Shown here: positions 21,399 through 29,482 of the stretch, one piece after another
Layout of the letters: every line of letters starts with the position of its first letter
How positions within the stretch are numbered: the stretch's first letter is position 1
Assembly: GCF_023156535.1 (NCBI RefSeq)
Contig: NZ_JALNMH010000010.1
Coordinates: 124,001 to 188,000 of the forward strand
Reading direction: 5' to 3'
DNA length: 64,000 nucleotides
Source of the DNA: Pseudomarimonas salicorniae
GTDB taxonomy: Bacteria > Pseudomonadota > Gammaproteobacteria > Xanthomonadales > Xanthomonadaceae
The notes under the pieces: generated by a model
Database searches by the model: none
Seen by the model: only the letters and a program-made list of their open reading frames with translations
Told to the model about the DNA's origin: nothing
Made by a program: the position numbers and the translations under genes

Positions 21399-24005
21399 AT
21401 GAAACTGAGTAATGCCTTCCATGCCGCCGTGCTGCTTGCCGGCTCAATGCTGCTTGCCGCCTGCGGGGGCGGCGGAGGAAGCGGCAACGACTCCGGGTTC
21501 AATCCGCCTGGTATCAATGTGTCTGCTTCAGCTGCCTCGAACTCGGTGCAGTCCGGGCGGCCGGTCAACATCACGGTGACGGTCAGGCAGGCAGGTGGCG
21601 CCGCGATTCAGGATGGCACGCAGGTGACCGGAGTCGTGGCCCCTGCCAACGTGGGCAGCGTGGTGGCCCTTGGGCCGAACGGGCCGCTGGCCGGCTCGAC
21701 CGCCACCACGGTCGGCGGCGTGGCCAACTTCCGTTTCACCGGCGGTGCGGTCGGCACGGCGACGGTAACCTTTTCAGTGGCCGATCCCAGCGCGCCCTCG
21801 CGCAACGTGACCGCGACCGTCACGCTCACGGTTACTCAGGGCATCGATCGCCTGACCCTCGAATCGACCCGGCTTTCGCTTCCGGCCAATACCTTCAATG
21901 TCGCCCCGTTCTTCGGATCCCCCTACATGTCCGAGGTCACCATCACGCTGCGCACCGCCAGCGGGGAGCTGGTGAATGCTACGAATGGTGTGCAGGTATC
22001 GGTCAATCCGGTCGGCAACACCGGCGGTTTCTCGACCCTGGATGACGCCGCGACGCCTGAGAACGAATTCCTGGTCCGTCTGGGCCAGGGCCCGGTCGAC
22101 GTGGTGGCTGGCAAGGCCACGGTGTTCCTGCATTCCCTGAACTTCACCGGGCAAACCACCATGACGGTCACCGGGCAGGACCCGGAAACCGGCGAGACCG
22201 TGAGTGCGTCCCAGGTCTACACCATCGTTGCCAGTTCGCCGGCTCTGCCGGCCACGGTCAGCGTCAGCCCGACGGCTGCGCCGCAGTACGTGCAGTCGTC
22301 CGGTGGCAATACCTCCGGCCGCTTCGACGTCCAGGTCACCGACGGCAATGGCGAGACGGTTCCGAATCCGGTCTCGGGCAACAATGCTTTCAACAATGTC
22401 CGCCTCGAGCTGATCGGCGACGCCAACGGTGCCCGCCTGTCCGGGACCAACGCCAGCGGCCAGGCCGTCAGTGGCACGGCCATCTCTGTGCGCACCACCA
22501 ACGGCATCGCCGGCGCTGTGCTGATCTCCGGCAACGTGCCGGGCAACGTGCAGATCCGCGCCACGGCTGATCGCGCAGACAACAATGTCGACAACGGCAT
22601 CAGCGACGCCGTGTTCAGCCAGCGCACGATCGCGATCTCCGACGGCGTGATGTTCGATATCGACATCACCCAGCCCACGGCAAATGCGCTGTTCGTGAAC
22701 CGCGTCTCGGACGACGTGACCACCCCGGGCGGCACGGTCCCCCCCGATCCGGACGGAACCTACAGCCTGGTGATCAGCGCCATCGCCACCGATCGCCTTG
22801 GCAACCCCGTTCTTCCCGGCACGACGGTCAGTTTCGGCCTGATCGACGAACCGCAGCTCGATGGGCTGGGCACCTTCCTGATCTCCGGGAATGACGGCGA
22901 TCCGCAGGAAGGCGGGCGCAACTTCTCCGCTCCGGGTGGTGCCTTCACCACGGCGGGTGGCGGGGCGGGTCCCGGCGATGCCCTGGTGCTGTTCGGCGAG
23001 GAGGTCACCGGCAACCGCGACCATGAAAGCGCCCGTCGCATCAGTGCCATCACTTCGCGCTCGACGCTGACCGTGGACCGTCGCTTCAACCACAACGACA
23101 CCACCGGTTCCATCGTGAACTCCGGGCCGGTCCTGCCTTACGTGATCGGCCGCGCTGCAGACGGCAACATCGTCGCCTCGGGCACCACCGACGAGCGCGG
23201 CGTTGTCACCGTGCGGATGAACTACCCCGTGTCCAAGCTGGGCAAGGTGGCGATCATCTGGGCGCAGGGCGATGGCGACATCGTGGCCAATGCCCCGGAA
23301 ACCGTGGGTGATGTCGAATTCACGGTGTTCGCCGGCGTTGCTGATGCAGTGCTTTCGGTCAGCCCGACCACCATTCCGGGCAACACGACTACCTCGGTCG
23401 CGGCCTGCGTGGTCGATGCCCTCGGCTCGCCGATTTCGGGGATCGATGTCGGGTTCAGCTTCGTCTTCAGCGGCGGCGGCACCGGCAGCGTCGATGGCGT
23501 GACGGGCTCGGGCGGTTTCGCATCGCCGACTGACTCCAGCGGCTGCACCACGGGCAGTGTCACCACCAGCGCGGTGGTCCAGAACGGCAGCCAGCTGCGG
23601 ATCAGCGCGGTTGGACAGACCATCAACGTGAACATCACCGTGGGCAGCTTCGTGTTGACCGCCAATCCCTCGTTCTTCTTCGGCGGTGGCGGCGTAACCA
23701 CGCTGCGACTTGTCGATGACCGCGGCAATCCCGTCGCCGGTGTGCAGCTCTCGGGGACCTGTACGGGTTCCGGCGGTGCGGTCATCGGCACGGCACCTGA
23801 TCGCGGACAGACCGGCGTGACGGACGCCAATGGCCAGGCCCGCTTTGCCATCACCACCGAACGGCTGAACCAGAACAACGCGGCGGGAAGCGGCACCTGC
23901 ACCTACTCGGTGCCGTCTGGTCAGCCCAGCGCCACGGTTCGCCTCCAGGGCGTCGACCTTTGCGACGCGGCCTTCAGCCCGCCGAATCCGGGCTGTGGTC
24001 CCTGA
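21399..24005 (+). CDS. large lipoprotein with repeated Ig-like (Big-1/invasin-type) domains
   Basis: 868-residue surface lipoprotein. The signal peptide ends in the lipobox LAAC with Cys22, followed by a Gly-rich linker. The remainder is made of consecutive beta-sandwich repeats of the bacterial Ig-like type, seen as recurring phrases such as PVNITVTVRQAGGAAIQDG (60s), DGNGETVPN, DRLGNPVLPGTTVSFG, DALGSPISGIDVGFSF and DDRGNPVAGVQLSG, each followed by a VTDANGQA-like strand. There is no obvious enzymatic domain and no C-terminal anchor. Such repeats generally form rigid surface stalks or adhesins. It sits 85 bases after pilQ and ends in its own terminator, so it may be cotranscribed with the pilus genes; a role with pili is only a guess. 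Confidence 0.85.
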   Translation: MKLSNAFHAAVLLAGSMLLAACGGGGGSGNDSGFNPPGINVSASAASNSVQSGRPVNITVTVRQAGGAAIQDGTQVTGVVAPANVGSVVALGPNGPLAGSTATTVGGVANFRFTGGAVGTATVTFSVADPSAPSRNVTATVTLTVTQGIDRLTLESTRLSLPANTFNVAPFFGSPYMSEVTITLRTASGELVNATNGVQVSVNPVGNTGGFSTLDDAATPENEFLVRLGQGPVDVVAGKATVFLHSLNFTGQTTMTVTGQDPETGETVSASQVYTIVASSPALPATVSVSPTAAPQYVQSSGGNTSGRFDVQVTDGNGETVPNPVSGNNAFNNVRLELIGDANGARLSGTNASGQAVSGTAISVRTTNGIAGAVLISGNVPGNVQIRATADRADNNVDNGISDAVFSQRTIAISDGVMFDIDITQPTANALFVNRVSDDVTTPGGTVPPDPDGTYSLVISAIATDRLGNPVLPGTTVSFGLIDEPQLDGLGTFLISGNDGDPQEGGRNFSAPGGAFTTAGGGAGPGDALVLFGEEVTGNRDHESARRISAITSRSTLTVDRRFNHNDTTGSIVNSGPVLPYVIGRAADGNIVASGTTDERGVVTVRMNYPVSKLGKVAIIWAQGDGDIVANAPETVGDVEFTVFAGVADAVLSVSPTTIPGNTTTSVAACVVDALGSPISGIDVGFSFVFSGGGTGSVDGVTGSGGFASPTDSSGCTTGSVTTSAVVQNGSQLRISAVGQTINVNITVGSFVLTANPSFFFGGGGVTTLRLVDDRGNPVAGVQLSGTCTGSGGAVIGTAPDRGQTGVTDANGQARFAITTERLNQNNAAGSGTCTYSVPSGQPSATVRLQGVDLCDAAFSPPNPGCGP

Positions 24006-24059
24006 CCAAGGGCGTCCGGGGCCGATCTGCTGATCGGCCCACGGAGATCGTCTCAACAC

Positions 24060-24087
24060 GGCCCCGGGCGCTCCCCGGGGCCTTTTT
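24060..24087 (+). terminator. rho-independent terminator after the Ig-repeat lipoprotein gene
   Basis: An 8-bp GC stem (24060-24067 with 24075-24082, loop of 7) is followed directly by five T. It separates the pil/lipoprotein unit from the moxR-bat operon. Confidence 0.85.
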
Positions 24088-24202
24088 GTTGGCTGAGCGG
24101 TTACTGCCGGGACCAATGGCGCATGGTGAACGCCGCCAAGGGCTGCTAGCGTGCGCGGTTGCGCAGGCGCGCCCCTGAACAACCGGAACGAGCACGATCG
24201 CT

Positions 24203-25186
24203 ATGGAAGGATTCGAACCCGCCTCCCTGCAGAGCCGATTCAGCCAGCTGCGCGAGGGGCTGGCCGCCGATGTCGTCGGACAGCCAGCCCTTGTGCACCG
24301 GCTCCTCCTTGCCCTCCTCGCCGATGGCCATCTCCTGGTGGAGGGGGCGCCGGGCCTTGCCAAGACGACCGCCATCAAGGAGCTGGCCTCGCGCCTCGAG
24401 GCCGACTTCCAGCGCATCCAGTTCACGCCCGACCTGCTTCCTGCGGACCTGACCGGCACCGATGTGTTCCGCCCCCAGGAGGGTCGCTTCGAGTTCCAGC
24501 AGGGACCGGTCTTCCATAACCTGTTGCTCGCCGACGAGGTCAACCGGGCACCAGCCAAGGTGCAGTCCGCCCTGCTTGAGGCCATGGGCGAGCGACAGGT
24601 GTCGGTGGGCAGGACCACCTACCCGCTCCCCGAGCTCTTTCTGGTCATGGCCCCCCAGAACCCCATCGAGCAGGAGGGCACCTATCCTCTCCCCGAGGCC
24701 CAACTTGACCGGTTCCTCTTGCATGTCTGCATCGATTACCCGGACGCCGATGCCGAGGTCAGGATTCTCGAGCTCGCTCGGCGACGCGCCCGCGGTGGAG
24801 AGCGGCCGCGCCAGGCGGCCGAGCTGCTCAGCACGCAGGAGGTGCTCGCCGCGCGCGCAGCGGTGCTCGATGTGCATCTCGCGCCGCAGGTCGAGCAATA
24901 TCTGGTCGAACTGGTGCAGGCCAGCCGCAAGCGCTCCCGTTACGGGCAGGCGCTGCACCCGCTGATTGCCTTCGGGGCCAGCCCGCGCGGCTCGATTGCG
25001 CTGGACCGCTGCGCGCGGGCGAATGCATGGCTCGACGGTCGAGACTTCGTGACGCCGGACGACGTGCAAAGCGTCGCGATCGATGTGCTGCAGCACCGGA
25101 TCCTGCTCAGCTACGAGGCCGAGGCTGAGGGCACGCGCCCGGCTGAAGTGGTCAGGCGGCTGCTCCAGGCCGTTCCGGCTCCCTGA
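24203..25186 (+). CDS. moxR: MoxR family AAA+ ATPase
   Basis: 327-residue MoxR-type AAA+ protein, a chaperone-like ATPase believed to act with VWA-domain partners in maturing or remodelling envelope or metal-containing complexes. Walker A is GAPGLAKT (48-55), Walker B is LLADEVNRAP, sensor 1 lies in MAPQNPIEQEGTYPLPEAQLDRF, and the C-terminal lid follows. It heads a six-gene unit (24203-31143) with DUF58, DUF4381 and BatA, BatB and BatD, the standard bat operon order. The ATG at 24203 has GGAACGAG upstream. Confidence 0.94.
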   Translation: MEGFEPASLQSRFSQLREGLAADVVGQPALVHRLLLALLADGHLLVEGAPGLAKTTAIKELASRLEADFQRIQFTPDLLPADLTGTDVFRPQEGRFEFQQGPVFHNLLLADEVNRAPAKVQSALLEAMGERQVSVGRTTYPLPELFLVMAPQNPIEQEGTYPLPEAQLDRFLLHVCIDYPDADAEVRILELARRRARGGERPRQAAELLSTQEVLAARAAVLDVHLAPQVEQYLVELVQASRKRSRYGQALHPLIAFGASPRGSIALDRCARANAWLDGRDFVTPDDVQSVAIDVLQHRILLSYEAEAEGTRPAEVVRRLLQAVPAP

Positions 25187-25193
25187 GCGCGGC

Positions 25194-26180
25194 ATGGACC
25201 TGCATCACGGGCGCCAGCGTCCGACTGCCCAGCCCGGCGATTTCGGCCTTGCCCTATCTGGCGCAGAACGCATTCGCAGCAGCGTGGCCTCGCTGGCGGC
25301 GCTGCGTGGATACGCGGGCCTGCTTCGAGGGACCCGCGCCAAGGCCGTTCGCCAGCCTCGCGCGGCGCAATCGCATTCGCCCTTCCGCGGACGCGGCATG
25401 GAATACGCCGAGTCCCGCCCCTACAGCCCGGGCGACGATGCCCGGCATGTCGACTGGCGGGTCAGTGCGCGCACCGGCCAGCTGCACAGCAAGCTCTACC
25501 ACGCGGAGCGCGAGCGGATCAGCGCGGTGCTGTTCGATTCCGGGCCGTGGATGGCTTTCGGGACGCGTGGCTGCTTCAAGACGGTCCAGGCAGCGCGCTT
25601 GGCCGCGCTGTTCGCCTGGGATGCACTCGGCCGCGGCGACCGCGTGGCCGCGGCGAGCAACCATCCCGCACAAGCCCTGCTGGCCCCCGCTGGCGGAGAG
25701 CGCGGCGTACTGCGCCTGCTGGCCCAGCTTTGCCGCTGGCAGCCGCTGGCCAGCGCGTCGACACCGTCACAGCCGGGGCTGGCAGGCCCCCTTGCCCGGC
25801 TGGAGCGCCTGTTGCGTCCGGGAAGCCGGCTGCTACTCACCGTCGATGCACACACGCTGGACGAGGGCGCATTGAGGCGCCTGGCGCACCTGCGCATCCA
25901 CCATGACCTCATGGTGGCATTGTTGGTCGACCCGCTGGAGCAACGCGCGCCCTCGGCGCCGGCCCTGCCGGTAAGTGATGGGGAAACCACGCTGTGGCTC
26001 GACGCCGGTGCCGGTACGTCGAGGACCCGCTGGAACCAGGCCCTCGGCAGTGTCTGGCGGACAAGGCTCGGAGAGCTGCACCGTGCGGGCATCAGCGCCA
26101 GGGCGGTAAGCACCACCGACTCTCCCGTCGATGCACTGCGCGATCTGATGCGCGGCGCGCTCTTCGAGCCGGATCGCTGA
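25194..26180 (+). CDS. DUF58 domain-containing protein
   Basis: 328 residues. The DUF58 signature is clear: GRGMEYAESRPYSPGDDARH followed by VDWRVSART (about residues 66-95), then a VWA-like fold region in which LFDSGPWMAFG occupies the place of the first metal-binding motif without its canonical DxSxS. No signal peptide or membrane segment is seen. Always the partner of MoxR in bat operons; its molecular role is not established. It starts seven bases after moxR (ATG at 25194); an upstream in-frame start would overlap moxR widely and is rejected. Confidence 0.9.
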   Translation: MDLHHGRQRPTAQPGDFGLALSGAERIRSSVASLAALRGYAGLLRGTRAKAVRQPRAAQSHSPFRGRGMEYAESRPYSPGDDARHVDWRVSARTGQLHSKLYHAERERISAVLFDSGPWMAFGTRGCFKTVQAARLAALFAWDALGRGDRVAAASNHPAQALLAPAGGERGVLRLLAQLCRWQPLASASTPSQPGLAGPLARLERLLRPGSRLLLTVDAHTLDEGALRRLAHLRIHHDLMVALLVDPLEQRAPSAPALPVSDGETTLWLDAGAGTSRTRWNQALGSVWRTRLGELHRAGISARAVSTTDSPVDALRDLMRGALFEPDR

Positions 26181-26181
26181 G

Positions 26182-26640
26182 GTGGGCTCCACCCTGCCGC
26201 TTCGCGATATCCACCTGCCGCCCGAACCGGGCTGGTGGCCGCCGGCACCGGGCTGGTGGATGCTGGCCCTGTGCCTCGTTGGCGTCTTGATCCTGCTTGC
26301 AGTGCTCGCCTGGCGCAGCCTGCAACGGGCCCGGCTGCGTCGGCAGCGGCTGGCGGTATTGGAAGGCCTGCTGCGGGAGGCCGGAGAGCCGGCCATCGAT
26401 CGTATTCGCGCCTGCGCCGAGGCGCTACGCAGGGTGGCCGCATCCGAGGCGCCGGAGTGCGCCAGGCTGAACGGCGAGGAATGGCTTGCGTGGCTGGACC
26501 GCGACCTTCCCGGGAAACCCTTCAGCGAGGGTCCGGGGCGGGCCCTGCTGGATGCGCCCTATCGGCCCTCTGCTGAGCCGCAGCAGGCAGAATCCCTGGT
26601 GCGTCTGGTTCGCCAACGCCTTCGCGGGGACTTCCGGTGA
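26182..26640 (+). CDS. DUF4381 domain-containing membrane protein
   Basis: 152 residues with a single membrane helix at about 23-45 (PGWWMLALCLVGVLILLAV), a short periplasmic N-terminus containing LRDIHLPPEPGWWPPAPGW, the hallmark of the family, and a helical cytoplasmic C-terminal part with EWLAWLDR. Found in bat operons between the DUF58 gene and batA. Function unknown; probably a membrane scaffold for the VWA proteins. The GTG start at 26182 is directly adjacent to the DUF58 stop, and its stop overlaps the next start (TGATG). Confidence 0.88.
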   Translation: MGSTLPLRDIHLPPEPGWWPPAPGWWMLALCLVGVLILLAVLAWRSLQRARLRRQRLAVLEGLLREAGEPAIDRIRACAEALRRVAASEAPECARLNGEEWLAWLDRDLPGKPFSEGPGRALLDAPYRPSAEPQQAESLVRLVRQRLRGDFR

Positions 26641-27635
26641 TGGAATTGGCCGCACCCTGGGCGCTCACCCTGCTCCCGCTGCCCTGGCTGCTGGCCTGGC
26701 GCCGCAGCGAAGGCAGCCAGCGGATCGCTGCGGGCGCTATCCGCTGGCCGCATTGGAAGGAGGTCAGCGCGCTGGCCGCTAAGCTCGCGCCAAGGCGGAA
26801 TTTTCCTGGCTGGCTGCCTGGCCTCGCCTGGCTGCTGCTCTGTCTGGCGGCCGCACGACCGGTGGAATGGAGTGAGCAGATGCCGACCCAGCGCTCGGGC
26901 CGGGAACTGATGCTCGCGGTCGATGTCTCCGGCAGCATGGCCGCGGATGACATGGTGATCGGAGGCCGCCGCGTGGACCGGCTCACAGCGGTCAAGGCGG
27001 TGGCCGGGGACTTTCTCGAGCGTCGTCAGGGCGACCGGGTCGGACTGATCCTGTTTGGCCAGCAGGCCTTCCTGATGACCCCGCTGACGCTCGACCTGGC
27101 CAGCGTGCGCTACCAGCTCGACACCAGCGCGATCGGACTGGCCGGCCGCGAGACCGCGATCGGCGACGCCATCGGCCTTGCCGTCAAGCGACTGCGGGAG
27201 CGGCCCGAGGCCGAGCGGGTGCTGGTCCTGCTGACCGACGGCGTGAACACCGCCGGTGCCCTCGACCCCGAGTCCGCGACCCAGCTGGCGGTCCAGCATG
27301 GCCTGCGCGTGCATACGATCGGCATGGGCAGCGAGGACGGTGGCCGAAGCGGCCTGTTCGGACTGATGATGCCGGCCACAGGCGCCGAGATCGACGAGGC
27401 CATGCTGACCTCGATCGCCGAACGGACCGGAGGTCGCTACTTCCGAGCCAGAAACGCCCGCGAGCTGGCGGAGATCTACGCGGAACTGGATCGCCTGGAG
27501 CCGCTTCCGGAGTCCGCTTCGCCGGTCCGTCTGCAGCGCGAACGCTTCATGCTGCCGCTGGCGGCCGGACTGGCCGTGTTGATGCTCGCCTGGGCCCTCC
27601 CTCGCTGGCCCAGGAAGACGGGGCAGGGGGCATGA
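26640..27635 (+). CDS. batA: VWA domain protein BatA
   Basis: 331-residue inner-membrane protein with two N-terminal hydrophobic segments (about 5-20 and 58-77), a periplasmic VWA domain and a C-terminal membrane helix (about 303-322). The MIDAS metal site is intact: DVSGS at 95-99, with TDG (LLTDGVNTAG) further on. Bacteroides aerotolerance (Bat) proteins are linked to oxidative or envelope stress survival in several bacteria, although the mechanism is unclear. The ATG at 26640 overlaps the stop of the preceding gene; a GTG one codon earlier is also possible. It overlaps batB by four bases. Confidence 0.93.
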   Translation: MELAAPWALTLLPLPWLLAWRRSEGSQRIAAGAIRWPHWKEVSALAAKLAPRRNFPGWLPGLAWLLLCLAAARPVEWSEQMPTQRSGRELMLAVDVSGSMAADDMVIGGRRVDRLTAVKAVAGDFLERRQGDRVGLILFGQQAFLMTPLTLDLASVRYQLDTSAIGLAGRETAIGDAIGLAVKRLRERPEAERVLVLLTDGVNTAGALDPESATQLAVQHGLRVHTIGMGSEDGGRSGLFGLMMPATGAEIDEAMLTSIAERTGGRYFRARNARELAEIYAELDRLEPLPESASPVRLQRERFMLPLAAGLAVLMLAWALPRWPRKTGQGA

Positions 27636-29482
27636 TGGCCGGCCTGTTCGAGTCCCTGATGGCTTTCCATTTTCTTCGGCCGCTGTGGCTGCTCGCCCTG
27701 CCGCTGGCCTTGCTGCCCTGGTGGCTGGCGAAGCGGGGAGCAGCAGTGGATTCACCCTGGGCACGCTGGGTCGATCCTGAACTTCTGCCCCATTTGCTGG
27801 TGGATGGGCCCGCCGGCAACTCCGCCGGCCGGGCAGTGGCCCTGTCGGCGCTGCTCATCATTGCCAGCCTCGCCCTCGCCGGGCCGGCCTTTCGCCTGGC
27901 CCCGCAGGCCGAGATGGTGCGTGAGTCGGCGTTGGTCATCGCCCTCGACCTCTCCGCCGGGATGCGGGCGGCGGATGTCCCGCCCGACCGCCTTTCCCGG
28001 GCGCGCTTCGAAATCGCCGATCTGCTCCGCGAGCGCGGCGATGGACAGACCGCGATGATTGCCTTCGCCGGCGAGGCATTCACCGTGGCCCCGCTGACCG
28101 ATGACGCCTCGACGCTGGAGTCGCTGCTCTCGGCGTTGGAGCCGGACGTCATGCCGGTTGCCGGGCAGCGGCCCGAGCGGGCGCTGCGGCTGGCGGCCGA
28201 GCTGCTGGGCAATGCGGGACACGACTCGGGGGACATCCTGCTGGTCACCTATGCCCCCGGGCGGGATTCGCTGGCATTGGCCGGCGAGCTGGGCCAGCGG
28301 GGCATCCGGACCTCGATTCTGCTGCTGGGTACCGACGCCGGCGCGCCCGTGCCAGAAGCGCAGGGCGGGTTCCGCAGCGGCGAGGACGGCCAACTGGAAC
28401 TGGCGCCGCGCGACCTGGACGGGGCCCTTGCAGTGGCCCGGGCGGGGGCGGGGCGCGTCGTGGCGGCCGAAGCCGACGACTCGGACACACAGCGCCTGCT
28501 CGCCTTCTGGGAATCGGCGGAAGCCCGGCTACGCGAGCGGGAAGAGGATGGGGCCCTGCGCTATGTGGACGAAGGGCCGTGGCTCGCCCTACTGGCCCTC
28601 CTTCCCGCGCTGTTCGTGCTCCGGCAGATCTCAGCAGGGCGGGCGATCCTGTTTCTCGGCGTGGGATTGATGGGTATTCAATCGGCCCCGGTCCGGGCCG
28701 AGGACAGCTTCTGGCAGGGACTCTGGTCGCGGCCTGACCAGCGCGCCTGGCAGGCCCTCGAAGAGGGCAATGCAGCCCGCGCCCGGGTGCTCGCGCAAAC
28801 GCCGGGTCTCAGCGGGGCGGCCGCCTACCGGGAGGGAGACTTTGCCGCCGCGGCCGAGGCCTTCGGTGCGGAAAGCGACGCCGTCGCGCACTACAACCGG
28901 GGCACGGCGCTGGCTCGCGCCGGCAGGCTGGAGGAGGCCCTGTCCGAGCTCGATGCCGCGCTGGGGCTGGATCCCGACCTGGACGATGCCCGGCACAACC
29001 GGGATGTTGTCCAGCGGGCACTGGAGCAGCAGGCCGCCGAGAACGAATCGGGCGAAGAGGGCGATCCGGAATCCGGCGCGCAGCAGGGCGAATCCGAGCC
29101 TGGCGAGGCCGGTGAGGACGCGGAATCCGAAGCGGGGCAGGACCAGGCCGACGAGGCCGGCGCCCAGGGCCAGCCCTCTGAGCGTGAGTCCGACGAGTCG
29201 GCTGAGCGCGAATCGGAGGGCGAGGCCGGCACCGAGCCGGATGCCGAACGCGAGGCAGCCGAGGCGCAGCGCCAGGCCATGGAAGAGGCGCTGGCCGAGC
29301 AGCAGGCCGATGCGCTGGAAGAGGGCGATACGGCAGCGGATAGCGAGGCCATCGAGGCGCGCGAGGTCCAGCAGGCCAGCGAGCAGCTGCTGCGGAAGAT
29401 TCCCGACGACCCCGGCGCCCTGCTGCGGCGCAAGTTCGCACTGGAACAACGGCGTCGGGTACTGGAAGGAGACCAGCGATGA
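27632..29482 (+). CDS. batB: BatB/BatC fusion: VWA domain plus TPR protein
   Basis: 616 residues. The N-terminal half is BatB-like: a membrane helix, a VWA domain (about 100-280) and a second membrane helix near 315-335. The MIDAS first motif is degenerate, reading D106-L-S108-A-G110 where DxSxS is expected. A BatC-like part follows: a TPR (about 417-465, VAHYNRGTALARAGRLEEAL), then about 110 residues of Glu/Gln/Ala/Ser-rich low complexity, and a conserved end LLRKIPDDPGALLRRKF. Fused BatB/BatC proteins are known in proteobacteria. It overlaps batA (ATGA) and batD (ATGA), implying coordinated synthesis. Confidence 0.9.
   Translation: MMAGLFESLMAFHFLRPLWLLALPLALLPWWLAKRGAAVDSPWARWVDPELLPHLLVDGPAGNSAGRAVALSALLIIASLALAGPAFRLAPQAEMVRESALVIALDLSAGMRAADVPPDRLSRARFEIADLLRERGDGQTAMIAFAGEAFTVAPLTDDASTLESLLSALEPDVMPVAGQRPERALRLAAELLGNAGHDSGDILLVTYAPGRDSLALAGELGQRGIRTSILLLGTDAGAPVPEAQGGFRSGEDGQLELAPRDLDGALAVARAGAGRVVAAEADDSDTQRLLAFWESAEARLREREEDGALRYVDEGPWLALLALLPALFVLRQISAGRAILFLGVGLMGIQSAPVRAEDSFWQGLWSRPDQRAWQALEEGNAARARVLAQTPGLSGAAAYREGDFAAAAEAFGAESDAVAHYNRGTALARAGRLEEALSELDAALGLDPDLDDARHNRDVVQRALEQQAAENESGEEGDPESGAQQGESEPGEAGEDAESEAGQDQADEAGAQGQPSERESDESAERESEGEAGTEPDAEREAAEAQRQAMEEALAEQQADALEEGDTAADSEAIEAREVQQASEQLLRKIPDDPGALLRRKFALEQRRRVLEGDQR

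Noticed and set aside
21774-24182. Long minus-strand reading frame opposite the Ig-repeat lipoprotein
   Set aside because: Low-complexity Ala/Arg/Gly/His composition, with no start signal; the plus-strand frame has a lipobox and recurring domain phrases.
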